64,000 bases of DNA from Bacteroidales bacterium UBA4814 (GTDB lineage Bacteria > Bacteroidota > Bacteroidia > Bacteroidales > UBA7960): positions 124,001 to 188,000 of the forward strand of contig DHFW01000049.1 in the NCBI GenBank assembly GCA_002402465.1, given 5' to 3'. Each line of letters starts with the position of its first letter. Position 1 is the stretch's first letter. The notes beneath the pieces were generated by a model. It did not search any database. It was not told where the DNA came from and saw only the letters and a program-made list of their open reading frames with translations. The translations under genes and the position numbers were made by a program. Shown piece by piece: positions 34,891-44,663 of this stretch.

Positions 34891-37152
34891 TTACAACTTT
34901 CTGAAATTTAACTCTGCCATTGCGAACCTTACCTCGCTATAGGAAAAGTCGCTACCCAATACGGCCATTACATCACCCAGTCGGGTGCTTTCTACGGCTT
35001 TCGAAGCTGCAATGATCTGATCTATTTTTTCCTGTTCCACAAACCGGGAGGCTTCCAGCTTGCCTTGCTCCACAAACCAGGCCAGGTGGCCTTCTATGGT
35101 CGATTCGGCCAGTGAGCGTGTTAGGGCAATGGCTTCAATGCCAAGTCCTTTTTTGAACAGATCAAAGGTGATGTCGCGAGAGTGGGGTTTGGGTTCCTTT
35201 TTCCCGGCGGGCTGTTTGCTTTTCTTTTTGCGACCGCGGCTGCCTTTTTCGGTTTCTGCTGCGGCTGCCATTAGTTCTCGTTCGAGCTGCCTACCACGGT
35301 TTTTCAGGCTTTTTTTGGTCAGCTCATTGTTTTCGAGTACCGATTTTACTAACAGTACTACCTTGTGCATGGCTTGCTGCCGGGCATACACCACGCTTTC
35401 GAGATCGCGAAGTTCGGCCGAGTATTTTTTCATGCCGCTCTGACCGCTCACTTCTTTGGTGTGCGCAAAGATTTTCTCCGACAATTCTTTCAGCAGCGGT
35501 TCAAAATAATCGGTAGCTGCCTGCAGGCGCTGATGCAATAGCGGAAACTGGTCTCTTTGCGAGAGGGCGCCCAGTCGCGAAAGCTGGTTCAGAAATTTGC
35601 CTGCCACCTCCTTCAGGCTTTTCACCTCTTCGAGCCAGGCTGCCGCAAAGTGCTTGAAAGCCTGTTTTGCCGAGCGCTTCTCGTCTTTGTTGTAGCTCTT
35701 TACAAAGTCTTCGAAGGCCCATACCATGGGGGCCAGTTCAAAAGTGTGCTGCACCTCCCTGCCAACAAACAGGTTGGTTTCGCTGTTCAGGCGTTGCATC
35801 AGGGTTTCGTTGCCGGGCTTGCTGTGTGCAAAACTTACCAGCGAAGGGTCGAGGCCGGGGCTGCGGTTGGGAAATGGGGCCGTAAGCACCAGCCCCTCGA
35901 GGCTACGCAGGCGCGACAGGGCTACATAGGTCTGTCCCGAAGCAAAGGCGCCCGACACATCGATCACGGCCTTGTCGAAGGTGAGGCCCTGGCTTTTATG
36001 AATGGTGATGGCCCATGCCAGCTTCAGGGGCAGGTGCGTGAAAGTGCCGGCCACTTTTTCTTCAATTTCGTTGGTGGTCTGGTTCAGGCTGAATTTTTTA
36101 TTTTCCCAGGTGTAAGGCTCCACTTCCGTGGAAGGCGAACCGTCAGTAAAACGCACCACAACCGTGTCATCGCTGATGTCGTCCACAATACCGATCTTTC
36201 CGTTGAAGTAGCGTCGCTCGCCCGAGTAGTCGTTTTTTATGAACATGACCTGGGCGCCAATTTTCAGCTCGAGGGTGTATTCGACAGGAAACTGCGATTC
36301 GTTGAAGTCGCCATCTACCCTGGCGTCGAAACGGTACACCTTGCCCCTGAGTTTTTCGAGGGCTTTGCGGTTTATTTGGTCAGCCTTCTGGTTGTGGGTG
36401 GTAAGAAATATCCAGCCTTCGTTTTCGGTGGGGTCGAATCCGGGCTGGTAGTGGCTGTTGAGCAGGGCCATGTCGCTGGTGCTGAGCTGGTTGTTGCGCA
36501 GGTTGTTGAGCAGCTCAATGAAACGCAGATCGCTTTGGCGGTATATGTTCTCTAGTTCAATATAAAGCGGGGGTTGTTGCTTTAGCGCCTTGGCCTCGAA
36601 AAAATGCATGGAGGAGTAGTGCCACCTGAGTAGCTCCCATTCGTCGTTTTTAACCACCGGTGGCAACTGCCAAAGGTCGCCGATAAACAGGATTTGCAGC
36701 CCGCCGAATGGCAAGTCCCTTTTTCGGCGCACATGCCTCAAAATGGTGTCGATGGCATCGAGCAGGTCGGCCCGCAGCATACTCACCTCATCGATAATGA
36801 GCAGTTCGAGTTCCCTGAGCATGTTGCGTTTGGTGGCGTGCAACTGAATTTTGCCAATAAGGCTCTGCGGGGTGTTGATCTGGGTGCTGAGGCTGGTGCG
36901 GTCCACGCCCTGCAGCGAGGGCAAAAACGATCCGAACGGAAGCTGAAAAAGTGAGTGAAGGGTAACGCCTCCGGCATTAATTGCGGCAATGCCTGTTGGG
37001 GCAGCAACAATTGACTTTTTGTGGGTATATTCCACAATTTTGCGCAGAAAGGTGGTCTTACCCGTGCCCGCCTTTCCCGTAAGGAAAATATGGCAACCCG
37101 TATGGTTGATGAAGCGCGAAGCCAAGGCAGCGGGTGAAGGGTAGCTTTTCAT
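34891..37152 (-). CDS. PIF1/RecD2-like SF1B helicase with C-terminal helix-turn-helix
   Basis: The protein has 753 residues. The SF1 motor has Walker A ITLGKAG-type FLTGKAGTGKTTFLRKI, Walker B LELLIIDEVSMLRADLLDAI, motif III LPFGGLQILFIGDLWQLPPV and the late motif LAWAITIHKSQGLTFDKAVI then YVALSRLRSLEGLVL. This is the PIF1-like clade that resolves G4 structures and R-loops in eukaryotes and bacteria. Residues about 470-640 are coiled coil. The C-terminus holds a Lys-rich linker (RGRKKKSKQPAGKK) and an HTH of the helicase-C type (FDLFKKGLGIEAIALTRSLA). Single gene. Confidence 0.9.
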   Translation of the reverse strand: MKSYPSPAALASRFINHTGCHIFLTGKAGTGKTTFLRKIVEYTHKKSIVAAPTGIAAINAGGVTLHSLFQLPFGSFLPSLQGVDRTSLSTQINTPQSLIGKIQLHATKRNMLRELELLIIDEVSMLRADLLDAIDTILRHVRRKRDLPFGGLQILFIGDLWQLPPVVKNDEWELLRWHYSSMHFFEAKALKQQPPLYIELENIYRQSDLRFIELLNNLRNNQLSTSDMALLNSHYQPGFDPTENEGWIFLTTHNQKADQINRKALEKLRGKVYRFDARVDGDFNESQFPVEYTLELKIGAQVMFIKNDYSGERRYFNGKIGIVDDISDDTVVVRFTDGSPSTEVEPYTWENKKFSLNQTTNEIEEKVAGTFTHLPLKLAWAITIHKSQGLTFDKAVIDVSGAFASGQTYVALSRLRSLEGLVLTAPFPNRSPGLDPSLVSFAHSKPGNETLMQRLNSETNLFVGREVQHTFELAPMVWAFEDFVKSYNKDEKRSAKQAFKHFAAAWLEEVKSLKEVAGKFLNQLSRLGALSQRDQFPLLHQRLQAATDYFEPLLKELSEKIFAHTKEVSGQSGMKKYSAELRDLESVVYARQQAMHKVVLLVKSVLENNELTKKSLKNRGRQLERELMAAAAETEKGSRGRKKKSKQPAGKKEPKPHSRDITFDLFKKGLGIEAIALTRSLAESTIEGHLAWFVEQGKLEASRFVEQEKIDQIIAASKAVESTRLGDVMAVLGSDFSYSEVRFAMAELNFRKL

Positions 37153-37235
37153 TCTTGCACGAGATTTTTTTCCGGAAGGGTAAAACTAATAAAATTCGGA
37201 TAGCCCGAAAAGGAATTTGCCTCCTTTAGGGGAAT

Positions 37236-37268
37236 AAAAAAAGCGCAGCTGCTGTAGCCACGCTTTTT
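37236..37268 (-). terminator. Terminator of the OmpA/barrel pair (first copy)
   Basis: On the minus strand AAAAAGCG at one side pairs with CGCTTTTT at the other around a loop that itself can pair (GGCT/AGCC-like), ending in seven T residues. Confidence 0.65.
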
Positions 37269-37290
37269 AAAGGATTGTTGATACGGGGTC

Positions 37291-37959
37291 TTAAAGCCTG
37301 TATCCCAGCGAAATACCGAAGCCGGCATTTTTAAAACTGGCTTCAGTGCTATTCGAAGTGTTTTCAGCATTGATTTCGACCAGACCAAGCTGGGTGTTTA
37401 TCTGGAAGGAGAGGCCACCAGCCAGTTCGTATCCGAAGAACACATTGGCACCAAAGTCGAAAGGCTTGAATTTATTCAATTGCAGACTTCCGTTGTATTC
37501 GCTGGTAAAATCGATGTCTTCGTTGTAGGAAATGCTGTTTAATTTATATTTTGCTTTACCGGTAATACCGTAACCAAGATATGGTCCAAATCCAAGGAAA
37601 AACCTTCCGTTGCCCAGCACCGGCTTATACAAAAAGCTCAAGGGTAGTTCGATATATCCTAAGGTATAATTGATGGCAAGATTTTCAAGTCCGAATAGTT
37701 TATCCGTTTTGGCTCCCTTGGTGGAGTATAGCAGGCCGGGCTGGAAGAAGAAGTCGGGGGCCACCGGGATTTCGAGCACCAAACCGGCATTAAACCGGGG
37801 AACCAGGCTATTTTCAAGGATGCCATAGTCTTTTCCATTAATATTCTGAAGGTCAAAACCTCCCCTAAGCCCGAAGGAAACCCCCTGGGCCTGGGCAGTG
37901 AAGCCGGCCAGGAGGAGAAAAGCAATTGCTGCTAACCATTTGAATTTTAGGGTTAACAA
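37291..37959 (-). CDS. PorT-like outer-membrane barrel, first copy of a duplicated pair
   Basis: The protein has 222 residues with a signal peptide (AIAFLLLAGFTAQAQG). FGLRGGFDLQNINGKDYG, then PDFFFQPGLLYSTKGAKTDK and LGYIELPLSFLYKPVLGNGR, then FGPYLGYGITGKAKYKL, show the PorT-like fold; the C-terminus is GISLGYRL. The barrel at 58161 has the same blocks in the same order and the same downstream position relative to an OmpA-like gene, so the two are paralogues. It follows its OmpA partner by 30 bases and is followed by a terminator. Confidence 0.82.
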   Translation of the reverse strand: MLTLKFKWLAAIAFLLLAGFTAQAQGVSFGLRGGFDLQNINGKDYGILENSLVPRFNAGLVLEIPVAPDFFFQPGLLYSTKGAKTDKLFGLENLAINYTLGYIELPLSFLYKPVLGNGRFFLGFGPYLGYGITGKAKYKLNSISYNEDIDFTSEYNGSLQLNKFKPFDFGANVFFGYELAGGLSFQINTQLGLVEINAENTSNSTEASFKNAGFGISLGYRL

Positions 37960-37989
37960 ATTATTCTAAAAAACTTGGATTCAAAGCCT

Positions 37990-38664
37990 TTAGTTGCCGG
38001 CAGCTTCACGCTCTGCATCCTGCAGCATTTTTTCGTTTGCGGTGATGGCAAACTCTACGCGTCGATTCTGTGCCCGTCCTTCAGCCGTTTCGTTGCTGTA
38101 TTTTGGCTGCTCTTCGCCAAAGCCAATAATGGTGAGGCGGCCGGCCATGACACCCTGGGTAATAAGATAATCGGCCACGGCACCTGCCCTGCGCTCAGAG
38201 AGAGTCTGGTTGTAACTGGCAGCACCCACGCTGTCGGTGTGGCCATGAATTTCAATATCGGTATCGGGATACCTGTTGAGGATAATCACCAGTTTGTCGA
38301 GGTTCTCTTTTGCCTGTGCAGTCAGTGCGAAGCTGTCGAAACCAAAAAGAATATCGTTGGTAAACTCAACCACAATGCCTTCGCCTACTCTTTCTACATT
38401 TACGTCCGGAATTTGTTCCTGAATCTCCTGGGCTTGCTTGTCCATCTGGTTGCCAATAATGGCACCAGCAGTACCACCTACGGCAGCTCCGATCACCGCT
38501 CCAGCAGCAGTATTTCCTGAGGCCCGTCCAATAATGGCGCCTGCAGCAGTACCAGCGGCGGTGCCTATGGCAGCGCCCTTCTGGGTGCTGTTCAGGGTTT
38601 TACAGCCCTGAAAAAGCATGGCTGCCGATAAAATTCCAATGAAAAACAGTTTGGTCGTCTTCAT
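37990..38664 (-). CDS. Glycine-zipper OmpA-family lipoprotein, first copy
   Basis: The protein has 224 residues. A lipoprotein signal ends in LFQGC (Cys21). A glycine-zipper segment (about 30-75, KGAAIGTAAGTAAGAIIGRA and the like) is followed by an OmpA peptidoglycan-binding domain (about 100-210) with DIEIHGHTDSVGAASYNQTL and SERRAGAVADYL, then EGRAQNRRVEFAI; the Asp and Arg that bind diaminopimelate are kept. It anchors the outer membrane to the wall. The paralogue at 58915 matches over its length. It precedes the barrel gene, and lacks the TGTAA-repeat promoter seen upstream of the second copy. Confidence 0.93.
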   Translation of the reverse strand: MKTTKLFFIGILSAAMLFQGCKTLNSTQKGAAIGTAAGTAAGAIIGRASGNTAAGAVIGAAVGGTAGAIIGNQMDKQAQEIQEQIPDVNVERVGEGIVVEFTNDILFGFDSFALTAQAKENLDKLVIILNRYPDTDIEIHGHTDSVGAASYNQTLSERRAGAVADYLITQGVMAGRLTIIGFGEEQPKYSNETAEGRAQNRRVEFAITANEKMLQDAEREAAGN

Positions 38665-38883
38665 AAATCTTCAATTTAAGGTTAATATTTATTCATTCCT
38701 GGGTGGTTTTCTGAAAACAATGCAAACACAATTGCAATGCCACCAAATTAGTTTTTAGTTTTTTGGTTTAAGATCAGAAAGTTACAAAAAATATTTTAAT
38801 GTTTTAGTTTCGTTTGTGTGAAGGCGTTTTCTCATTTTGGGAAACAAAAACACCTTTTTGTTTCAGTAAAAAAGCCTATTGTT

Positions 38884-40959
38884 TCAATTCTTTTTGTGAA
38901 AACTTATGGCTACCCCACCACCGGGAGCCAGCAAAAGGTTCAAAGAACTTTGTGAGGTTGCCTCCATTTCTTCAATCTTGTAATCGGTTGGGTTATCAAA
39001 CCAATGCGCATCAGGGGCGTCGGCATAGATCCTTGCAAGATAGGTGAAGCCGGGCTCCAGGAAGTCGGTTCTAACGGTAATATTTCTTTTGTCCTCGTTG
39101 GTTACGCTACCCAGGAACCAGTTTCCGGTTTCACGCTCCTGGCGTGCAATGGTTACAAACTCGCCAATTTCGCCATCGAGCACCCTGGTTTGTTCCCAGT
39201 CAACCCCCACATCCTTAATGAATTGAAATGCGGGATGACCTTCATAGTTTTCGGGCAAATCGGCGGCCATTTGAATGGGGCTGTACAGCACCACATAAAG
39301 GGCCAGTTGATGCGCCAGTGTGGTGTTTACCTGGTTGTCGGGCTTGGTTGGTCCGAGTTTGATGTTAAAAATGCCGGGAGTATAATCGATGGGGCTGGCC
39401 AGCATGCGGGTAAAGGGCACGATGGTGAGGTGTTCTGGCGGGTTGCCACCGTCGCTGGCCCAGGCGTTAAATTCCTGACCGCGAAGGTTTTCCATGGAAA
39501 ATTTGTTGGGCCAGGTACGCCTAAGGCCTGATGCCATGGCCGTTTCGTGCGAGTTGACTGCCACTTTGTGCCGGGCTGCTGTTTCGATCACTTTTTGGTA
39601 ATGATTTACCATAAATTGGTTGTGATGATATTCTCCTTCGGGGATAATGGTGCCTACATACCCTGTTTTAACAGCATTTATGCCCAAATGTTCAATAAGT
39701 TTATAAGCAGTGTCGAGTTGCTGCTCGTAAGTGGTTACGGCTGCGGAAGTTTCGTGGTGCATAATAATATCCACCCCCCGGGCTCTGCCGTAATTCACAA
39801 CTGCTTCGATGTCATAGTCGGGATAAGGAGTTACGAAATCATATATGCCTTCGCGGTTGGCCGTGCCTATCCAGTCTTCCCAACCGGTGTTCCAGCCTTC
39901 GATGAGCACGGCATCGATGCCGTTGTCCGCGGCAAAGTCGATATAGCGCAAGGCATTGTCGGTGGTGGCGCCATGGCGGCCACCGGCCATAGCCCAGGTC
40001 GAAATGTCGAGGTGCATCTCCCACCATATTCCCACGTATTTGATGGGCTTGAGCCAGGAAGTGTCTTCAATTTTGCTGGGTTCGTTCAGGTTGAGAATCA
40101 GTTTTGATTCGATTAGATCGCCGGCGCGATCAGCAATCTGAATCATGCGCCAGGGAGTATTGAACGGGGTTTTCTGCTCCACTTTGTAATCGCGCCAAGA
40201 GCCCACCAGATTGGTGGTCATGCCCAGGTTTTCGGGGTCAATGGCAAGCGTCATGGATGAATAATTGACCAGGGCAGCTTCGTGAAAGCTCAGGTACACG
40301 CCGTCATTGGTTTTCATAGTAACCGGTGTGTTAACTGCATTTTCCGGTATATGCGTTTGCGCAAGATTGGGGTGGCTGCGTTTGCTCAGGGCATCAATCT
40401 CACTAAATAGTGTTGTACTGTAAAGGTGCTCAGAAATGTCCCAGTCGCCGGGTGTCCACCACACTTTGTGGTCGCCTGTAAGGTTAATCTGGGTGCGCTC
40501 TTCGGTAATAAACACTTCGCCCATGTTTTCCTGCTCAGGGAATTCGAAACGGAAGCCCAACCCATCGTCGTAAACGCGGAAAACCAAATCGAACTTCCTT
40601 TTCAGGCCTTCTTTTTCGGCGAAAGCCAACTTGAGTTCATTGAAGTGGTTATCTACAAAGCGTTGTTCGCCCCAGGGCATTTCCCAGGTTTCGGAGAACT
40701 GTCGGGTATCGGTTCCCAGAATTTTCAGGCCGGTTTTCAGGGGTGGGTCATCACGGAACTCAAAGGCGAGACCCGAAGTATCCACCATCATTTTCCCCTG
40801 GTATTGAACGGTATAAGCGGCCTGTCCGTCGGCCAGTGTAAACACCTCGATCTTAATTTCCCCGGAAGGGGACTCCATGGAAGTAATCAGGTCTTTTTTG
40901 CAACCTGACAGATTGAGAAGCAGCAGGGCCGGAAGCCACAGCGCGATCATTTTTTTCAT
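38884..40959 (-). CDS. Glycoside hydrolase family 97 (alpha-glucosidase-like) lipoprotein
   Basis: The protein has 691 residues. Lipoprotein signal ending in LNLSGC (Cys20). An N-terminal beta-sandwich (SPSGEIKIEVFTLADGQAAY) is followed by a (beta/alpha)8 barrel with KYVGIWWEMHLDISTWAMAG and LIEGWNTGWEDWIG, then the catalytic region IIMHHETSAAVTTYEQQL and VNSHETAMASGLRRTWPN, and a C-terminal sandwich. In GH97 the Glu of H-H-E-T is tied to the inverting, SusB-like alpha-glucosidase group, while the retaining alpha-galactosidase group has Asp there, so an alpha-glucosidase role is more likely. The next gene is NagX-like, 18 bases downstream. Confidence 0.9.
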   Translation of the reverse strand: MKKMIALWLPALLLLNLSGCKKDLITSMESPSGEIKIEVFTLADGQAAYTVQYQGKMMVDTSGLAFEFRDDPPLKTGLKILGTDTRQFSETWEMPWGEQRFVDNHFNELKLAFAEKEGLKRKFDLVFRVYDDGLGFRFEFPEQENMGEVFITEERTQINLTGDHKVWWTPGDWDISEHLYSTTLFSEIDALSKRSHPNLAQTHIPENAVNTPVTMKTNDGVYLSFHEAALVNYSSMTLAIDPENLGMTTNLVGSWRDYKVEQKTPFNTPWRMIQIADRAGDLIESKLILNLNEPSKIEDTSWLKPIKYVGIWWEMHLDISTWAMAGGRHGATTDNALRYIDFAADNGIDAVLIEGWNTGWEDWIGTANREGIYDFVTPYPDYDIEAVVNYGRARGVDIIMHHETSAAVTTYEQQLDTAYKLIEHLGINAVKTGYVGTIIPEGEYHHNQFMVNHYQKVIETAARHKVAVNSHETAMASGLRRTWPNKFSMENLRGQEFNAWASDGGNPPEHLTIVPFTRMLASPIDYTPGIFNIKLGPTKPDNQVNTTLAHQLALYVVLYSPIQMAADLPENYEGHPAFQFIKDVGVDWEQTRVLDGEIGEFVTIARQERETGNWFLGSVTNEDKRNITVRTDFLEPGFTYLARIYADAPDAHWFDNPTDYKIEEMEATSQSSLNLLLAPGGGVAISFHKKN

Positions 40960-40977
40960 GACGTTGGTTTTTTTATG

Positions 40978-42078
40978 CTACAGTTTGATAAATATTTTCT
41001 TGCGATAAAGGATGGTTGCCGGAATAAACAGGATGCCGAGAAAAAACGATGCATACAACAGGCTTGCAAGTTTTGGGGCGATGCCAATTCCGGTAAGCCA
41101 TTGGAAGGCATGCTGGCTGAGTGGAAGTCCGCCGAAGTTGAGTCGATAGAAAATTAGCGAGAGCAAGCCCGCAAGCACATACACCGCAATGGCATTGGTG
41201 CCGAGAATAACCCAGGGTTTTGTGCCAAAGGTTTTTTTCTCTATATCGATCAGGTAGTAACATGCTGCCAGGGCCATGCTGGCCATACCTGAGGTTACCA
41301 TTACATACGAGCTGGACCAAATGGGCTTATTGAGCGGGAAGTGCAGGCTCCACACATAACCGATGATGCTGGCAAGAAATCCTGCCAGGAACATCCAGGT
41401 CACTTTTTTTTCATGGCTATAGGGGCTTAAAATAATCTTACCTACCAGCATACCTGTTATGCCGGTTGCAATGGCGGGCAGGGTGCTTAGCAGGCCTTCG
41501 GGGTCCCATGTGACTTGCCACATGCGGCCGGGCAAAAGAAAACTGTCGACCCAAGCGGCCAGGTTGGCGCCAGGCTCAAGCATGGGCTGTCCGTAACCGG
41601 GAGTCGGAATAAACATCAGCGCCAGCCAGTAAACTATCAAAATGGCTGTTCCCACTATGGCCTGCGTTTTCCATTTGGTTCCAACAAATAGAAACGCACA
41701 TGCCACAAATACCAGGGCAATGCGCTGCAGCACACCAGCCACCCTGAGTTCGGTAAAGTTGAAATAGGGCCAAAGGTTCAGAAAAATGCCCACGGCAAAT
41801 ATTTTTAATCCTCTGAAAAGGATTTTTCGGTAGATACCCGGAAGAGGCAAGCCTTTTTCCAGCTGTTTTGTGTAGGCAAGCGCAATGCTGACGCCCACAA
41901 TAAACAAAAAGAAAGGAAAAATCAGGTCGGTAGGGGTGATGCCATGCCATGGCTTGTGCAGCAGGGGCGAATACACATGACCCCAACTGCCGGGATAGTT
42001 TACAATGATCATGCCTCCAATGGTGAAGCCGCGGAAGACATCAAGCGAAACGAGGCGCTGCGAAAGGGTTTTGTTCAT
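40978..42078 (-). CDS. NagX-like (DUF5009/HGSNAT-type) membrane acyltransferase
   Basis: The protein has 366 residues and about ten transmembrane helices. It begins with RLVSLDVFRGFTIGGMIIVN followed by HKPWHGITPTDLIFPFFLFI and VGVSIALAY, the conserved start of the heparan-alpha-glucosaminide N-acetyltransferase-like family. RVAGVLQRIALVFVACAFLF adds the second family block. Human HGSNAT acetylates heparan ends; bacterial members such as NagX are thought to act on amino sugars. It lies next to the GH97 gene, which suggests sugar handling in the envelope. Confidence 0.85.
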   Translation of the reverse strand: MNKTLSQRLVSLDVFRGFTIGGMIIVNYPGSWGHVYSPLLHKPWHGITPTDLIFPFFLFIVGVSIALAYTKQLEKGLPLPGIYRKILFRGLKIFAVGIFLNLWPYFNFTELRVAGVLQRIALVFVACAFLFVGTKWKTQAIVGTAILIVYWLALMFIPTPGYGQPMLEPGANLAAWVDSFLLPGRMWQVTWDPEGLLSTLPAIATGITGMLVGKIILSPYSHEKKVTWMFLAGFLASIIGYVWSLHFPLNKPIWSSSYVMVTSGMASMALAACYYLIDIEKKTFGTKPWVILGTNAIAVYVLAGLLSLIFYRLNFGGLPLSQHAFQWLTGIGIAPKLASLLYASFFLGILFIPATILYRKKIFIKL

Positions 42079-42123
42079 GGGGTGCTCAAAATTTTTCCCT
42101 GAAAGGGAGTTGTTTAAATCGTG

Positions 42124-43581
42124 TTATACATTATCATCCTCACCTTCACCGCCATCGTCCATGTTGTTTACTTCAGGCAAAATCAGGCTGGCTTCGGCGC
42201 TGCTTATTGTTTCAACGCTTTTTAGCTTTCGCTGAATGGCGCGGGTGCGTTTGCCCATCACTTCGTCGATTTGGTTGCTGGCCGTTTGTACATTCTTTTG
42301 GGCTTTTTCGAGCATACCGCCAAAGTTTTCAAACTCTTTTTTTACGGCTCCAAGTATTTTCCATACTTCTCCGCTGCGTTTCTGTATGGCCAGTGTGCGG
42401 AAGCCCATTTGCAGGCTGTTGAGAATGGCGGCCAGGGTGGTTGGTCCGGTAACGATCACTTTGAACTCGCGCTGCAATTGCTCAAGCAGGCTGGCACGAC
42501 GCACCACCTCGGCATAAATGCCCTCGAAAGGCAAAAACATGATGGCAAAATCGGTGGTGTTGGGTGGGTCAATGTATTTTTCGTGAATGTCGCGGGCCAT
42601 TTTCTTGATGGTAATTTCAAGGGTTTTGCTGGCTGCCTCAATCATGGCCGGGTCGGCCACGTCATAAGCATCGAGCATTTTTTCATACACGTCTTTTGGG
42701 AACTTGGCGTCGATGGGCAGGTAAACCGACTCGAGGCTGTCGTCGCGGCCGGGAAGCTTGATGGCAAACTCCACGGCATCGGCCGAGCCTTTTTTGGTTT
42801 TCACGTTGGAGTCGTATTGTTCGGGGGCCAGCACCTGCTCAAGTAGCATGGCCAGTTGTACTTCGCCAATGCCGCCGCGGGCCTTCACATTGCTAAGCAC
42901 CCGTTTCAGGCCGCCCACATCCTGGGCCAGGGTTTGCATTTCGCCGAGCCCTTTTTGCACACTCTCCAGTTGCTTGCCCACTAGTTCGAACGACTGCCCC
43001 AGGCGCTCGTTGAGCGTTTTTTGCAGCTTCTCATCTACGGTTTCGCGCATCTGTTCCAGCTTCTTCTCAGTATTCTCAACCAGCTTGTTTTGTGTCACCT
43101 CGAGTTGTCCAAATTTTTCTCGCTGCAGATCATTAAATGAAGCCACATTCTTGTCGAACGACTCCTGAAAATTTTTCATCACTTTTTCGAGCGATTCCCG
43201 CATTTGGGTATTGTCTGTCTTGGCCTGATCGGTTAATAATTTCAACTTGTCCTGCACCTGGGTGTTGATGAGGCTAAGCTGCTGCAGGTTGCTTTCGTTC
43301 AGAGCTTTAAGGGTGCGTGCCAGTTCATCGCGAAGGTCCTTCAGGCTGTCGTTCAACTCCTTGCGGTTGTCGCGCGTTAAATTGGCAATCTCCTCGCGGT
43401 TCATGCGGAAGTCTTCTTTTAGCCCGGCTTCAAACCTGGTTATGGCTTGGGAGAGTTCGGCCAGGCGGGCCTCCAGTTTTTCTCTTTCTCTTTTCCCTTT
43501 CGGGAGAAAAACCAGCATCAGAATAATGGAGATTATTGCAAGCAAAGCAATGAACAAAAGGAAATAAAACTGGAGGTCCAT
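42124..43581 (-). CDS. rmuC: DNA recombination protein RmuC
   Basis: The protein has 485 residues. A short N-terminal membrane anchor (about 4-25) is followed by coiled coil (about 30-215) and a nuclease-like domain with RGGIGEVQLAMLLEQVLAPE, SVYLPIDAKFPKDVYEKMLD and FAIMFLPFEGIYAEVVRRA, the standard RmuC blocks of the PD-(D/E)XK type. It limits inversion and helps process DNA at the membrane. Its 5' end faces the GNAT gene at 43691. Confidence 0.93.
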   Translation of the reverse strand: MDLQFYFLLFIALLAIISIILMLVFLPKGKREREKLEARLAELSQAITRFEAGLKEDFRMNREEIANLTRDNRKELNDSLKDLRDELARTLKALNESNLQQLSLINTQVQDKLKLLTDQAKTDNTQMRESLEKVMKNFQESFDKNVASFNDLQREKFGQLEVTQNKLVENTEKKLEQMRETVDEKLQKTLNERLGQSFELVGKQLESVQKGLGEMQTLAQDVGGLKRVLSNVKARGGIGEVQLAMLLEQVLAPEQYDSNVKTKKGSADAVEFAIKLPGRDDSLESVYLPIDAKFPKDVYEKMLDAYDVADPAMIEAASKTLEITIKKMARDIHEKYIDPPNTTDFAIMFLPFEGIYAEVVRRASLLEQLQREFKVIVTGPTTLAAILNSLQMGFRTLAIQKRSGEVWKILGAVKKEFENFGGMLEKAQKNVQTASNQIDEVMGKRTRAIQRKLKSVETISSAEASLILPEVNNMDDGGEGEDDNV

Positions 43582-43690
43582 AAAATCAAACGGTTGAAAT
43601 AAGTGAATTGAATGTTGAAAATTAGCCTAATTACCAGGAAAAACCAAAAAACAATTTCATATTTTGCTAACTTGCCAGCAAATTTGTTTT

Positions 43691-44653
43691 ATGAGTGTCC
43701 AAACTTTGATGCTGCAATTTGACGCGGCCGTTGCTGAAGCCCGGGCCAGGCAAAACGAAGTGAGGCTCGAGGTGATGAACAGCTTTGGCGATCCTGCATT
43801 ATTTCGCGAGTCTCTGAATCTCGGAATGATCAACCGGCAGGGCCACCCTGACTTTCCTAAATTGTATGATTTTTACGCCTCATTTTTTACCTTACCCGAC
43901 GAGACTGAAACTTTTGAAGGCTTTGAGGCAACCCTTGCGTTAAACACTGATCCTTTGTTTATTGAGCGATATGGGCCACATGAAGAAACATGGCTTTACC
44001 TTCGTGAACCAGAGCAGGGACAGATCATTGCTGGCGTTGACTTCAGCACCTATTTGCTTTCGGAGAATCTTCAGAAAGCATATGGATTCAGCGGCACCAA
44101 CCATATCATTTACATTTTTGTAAAGCCCGAATACCGCAGCCTGGGTATCGCAACATACCTGCTTGGGCTAACCGAGGATTATGCCCGGAAGTTTTGCGGA
44201 GGCGGTGAGGTGTTGTTTTTCTGTGAGCAAAACGCACCCGAACTTATGACCGCCGAAGAATATTTTTCTGACAACCTGAATGCGCTAATCGATCAGTGTG
44301 AAAGGCTGAAATGGTGGGACCGGCTTGGTTACAAGCGACTGAACTTTAATTATGTGCAGCCGCCTCTAAACCCCGGTATGGAGCCATGTATAAACCTCAC
44401 TTTCAATGTTAGGGCAGGAAAGCTTAACCCCATTCCATCAGCATTGGTAAAAGCCCACCTCGAAAGATTTTTTGTGATAGCCGTTTTCAAAGGCAGGGAG
44501 GCTGCCGGTGATCCAGATTTTGAGCGGCAGATTTCATGGCTCGATGACCATGATCAGGTTCAGTTAAGTGGAAGCGAAGCGGATTACCAATTGCTACGCC
44601 AAAAAATCTGGAAGGACCCGGAAAATTGGCGGCCTCAGAAATATCTGTTCTGA
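43691..44653 (+). CDS. GNAT-type acetyltransferase, unknown subfamily
   Basis: The protein has 320 residues from MSVQTLMLQFDAAV. A start at 43664 would add nine unconserved residues. GNAT motif A reads YIFVKPEYRSLGIATYLL (R-x-x-G-x-A pattern for the CoA pyrophosphate), and motif B follows with WDRLGYKRLNF. Residues 1-100 form a separate helical region (KLYDFYASFFTLPDETETFE) and the C-terminal third is unassigned. The C-terminal GNAT gene on the other strand, 44664, shares a similar helical segment before motif A, hinting that the two are related. The acceptor is unknown. Confidence 0.65.
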   Translation: MSVQTLMLQFDAAVAEARARQNEVRLEVMNSFGDPALFRESLNLGMINRQGHPDFPKLYDFYASFFTLPDETETFEGFEATLALNTDPLFIERYGPHEETWLYLREPEQGQIIAGVDFSTYLLSENLQKAYGFSGTNHIIYIFVKPEYRSLGIATYLLGLTEDYARKFCGGGEVLFFCEQNAPELMTAEEYFSDNLNALIDQCERLKWWDRLGYKRLNFNYVQPPLNPGMEPCINLTFNVRAGKLNPIPSALVKAHLERFFVIAVFKGREAAGDPDFERQISWLDDHDQVQLSGSEADYQLLRQKIWKDPENWRPQKYLF

Positions 44654-44663
44654 TTTTTCTTGC

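Noticed and set aside
38665..38883. TGTAA-type promoter upstream of the first OmpA copy
   Set aside because: A GTAAC exists on the minus strand near 38783, but its -7 TTTG is about 38 bases away and there is no second half-site 21 bases upstream, so it does not fit the shared geometry.
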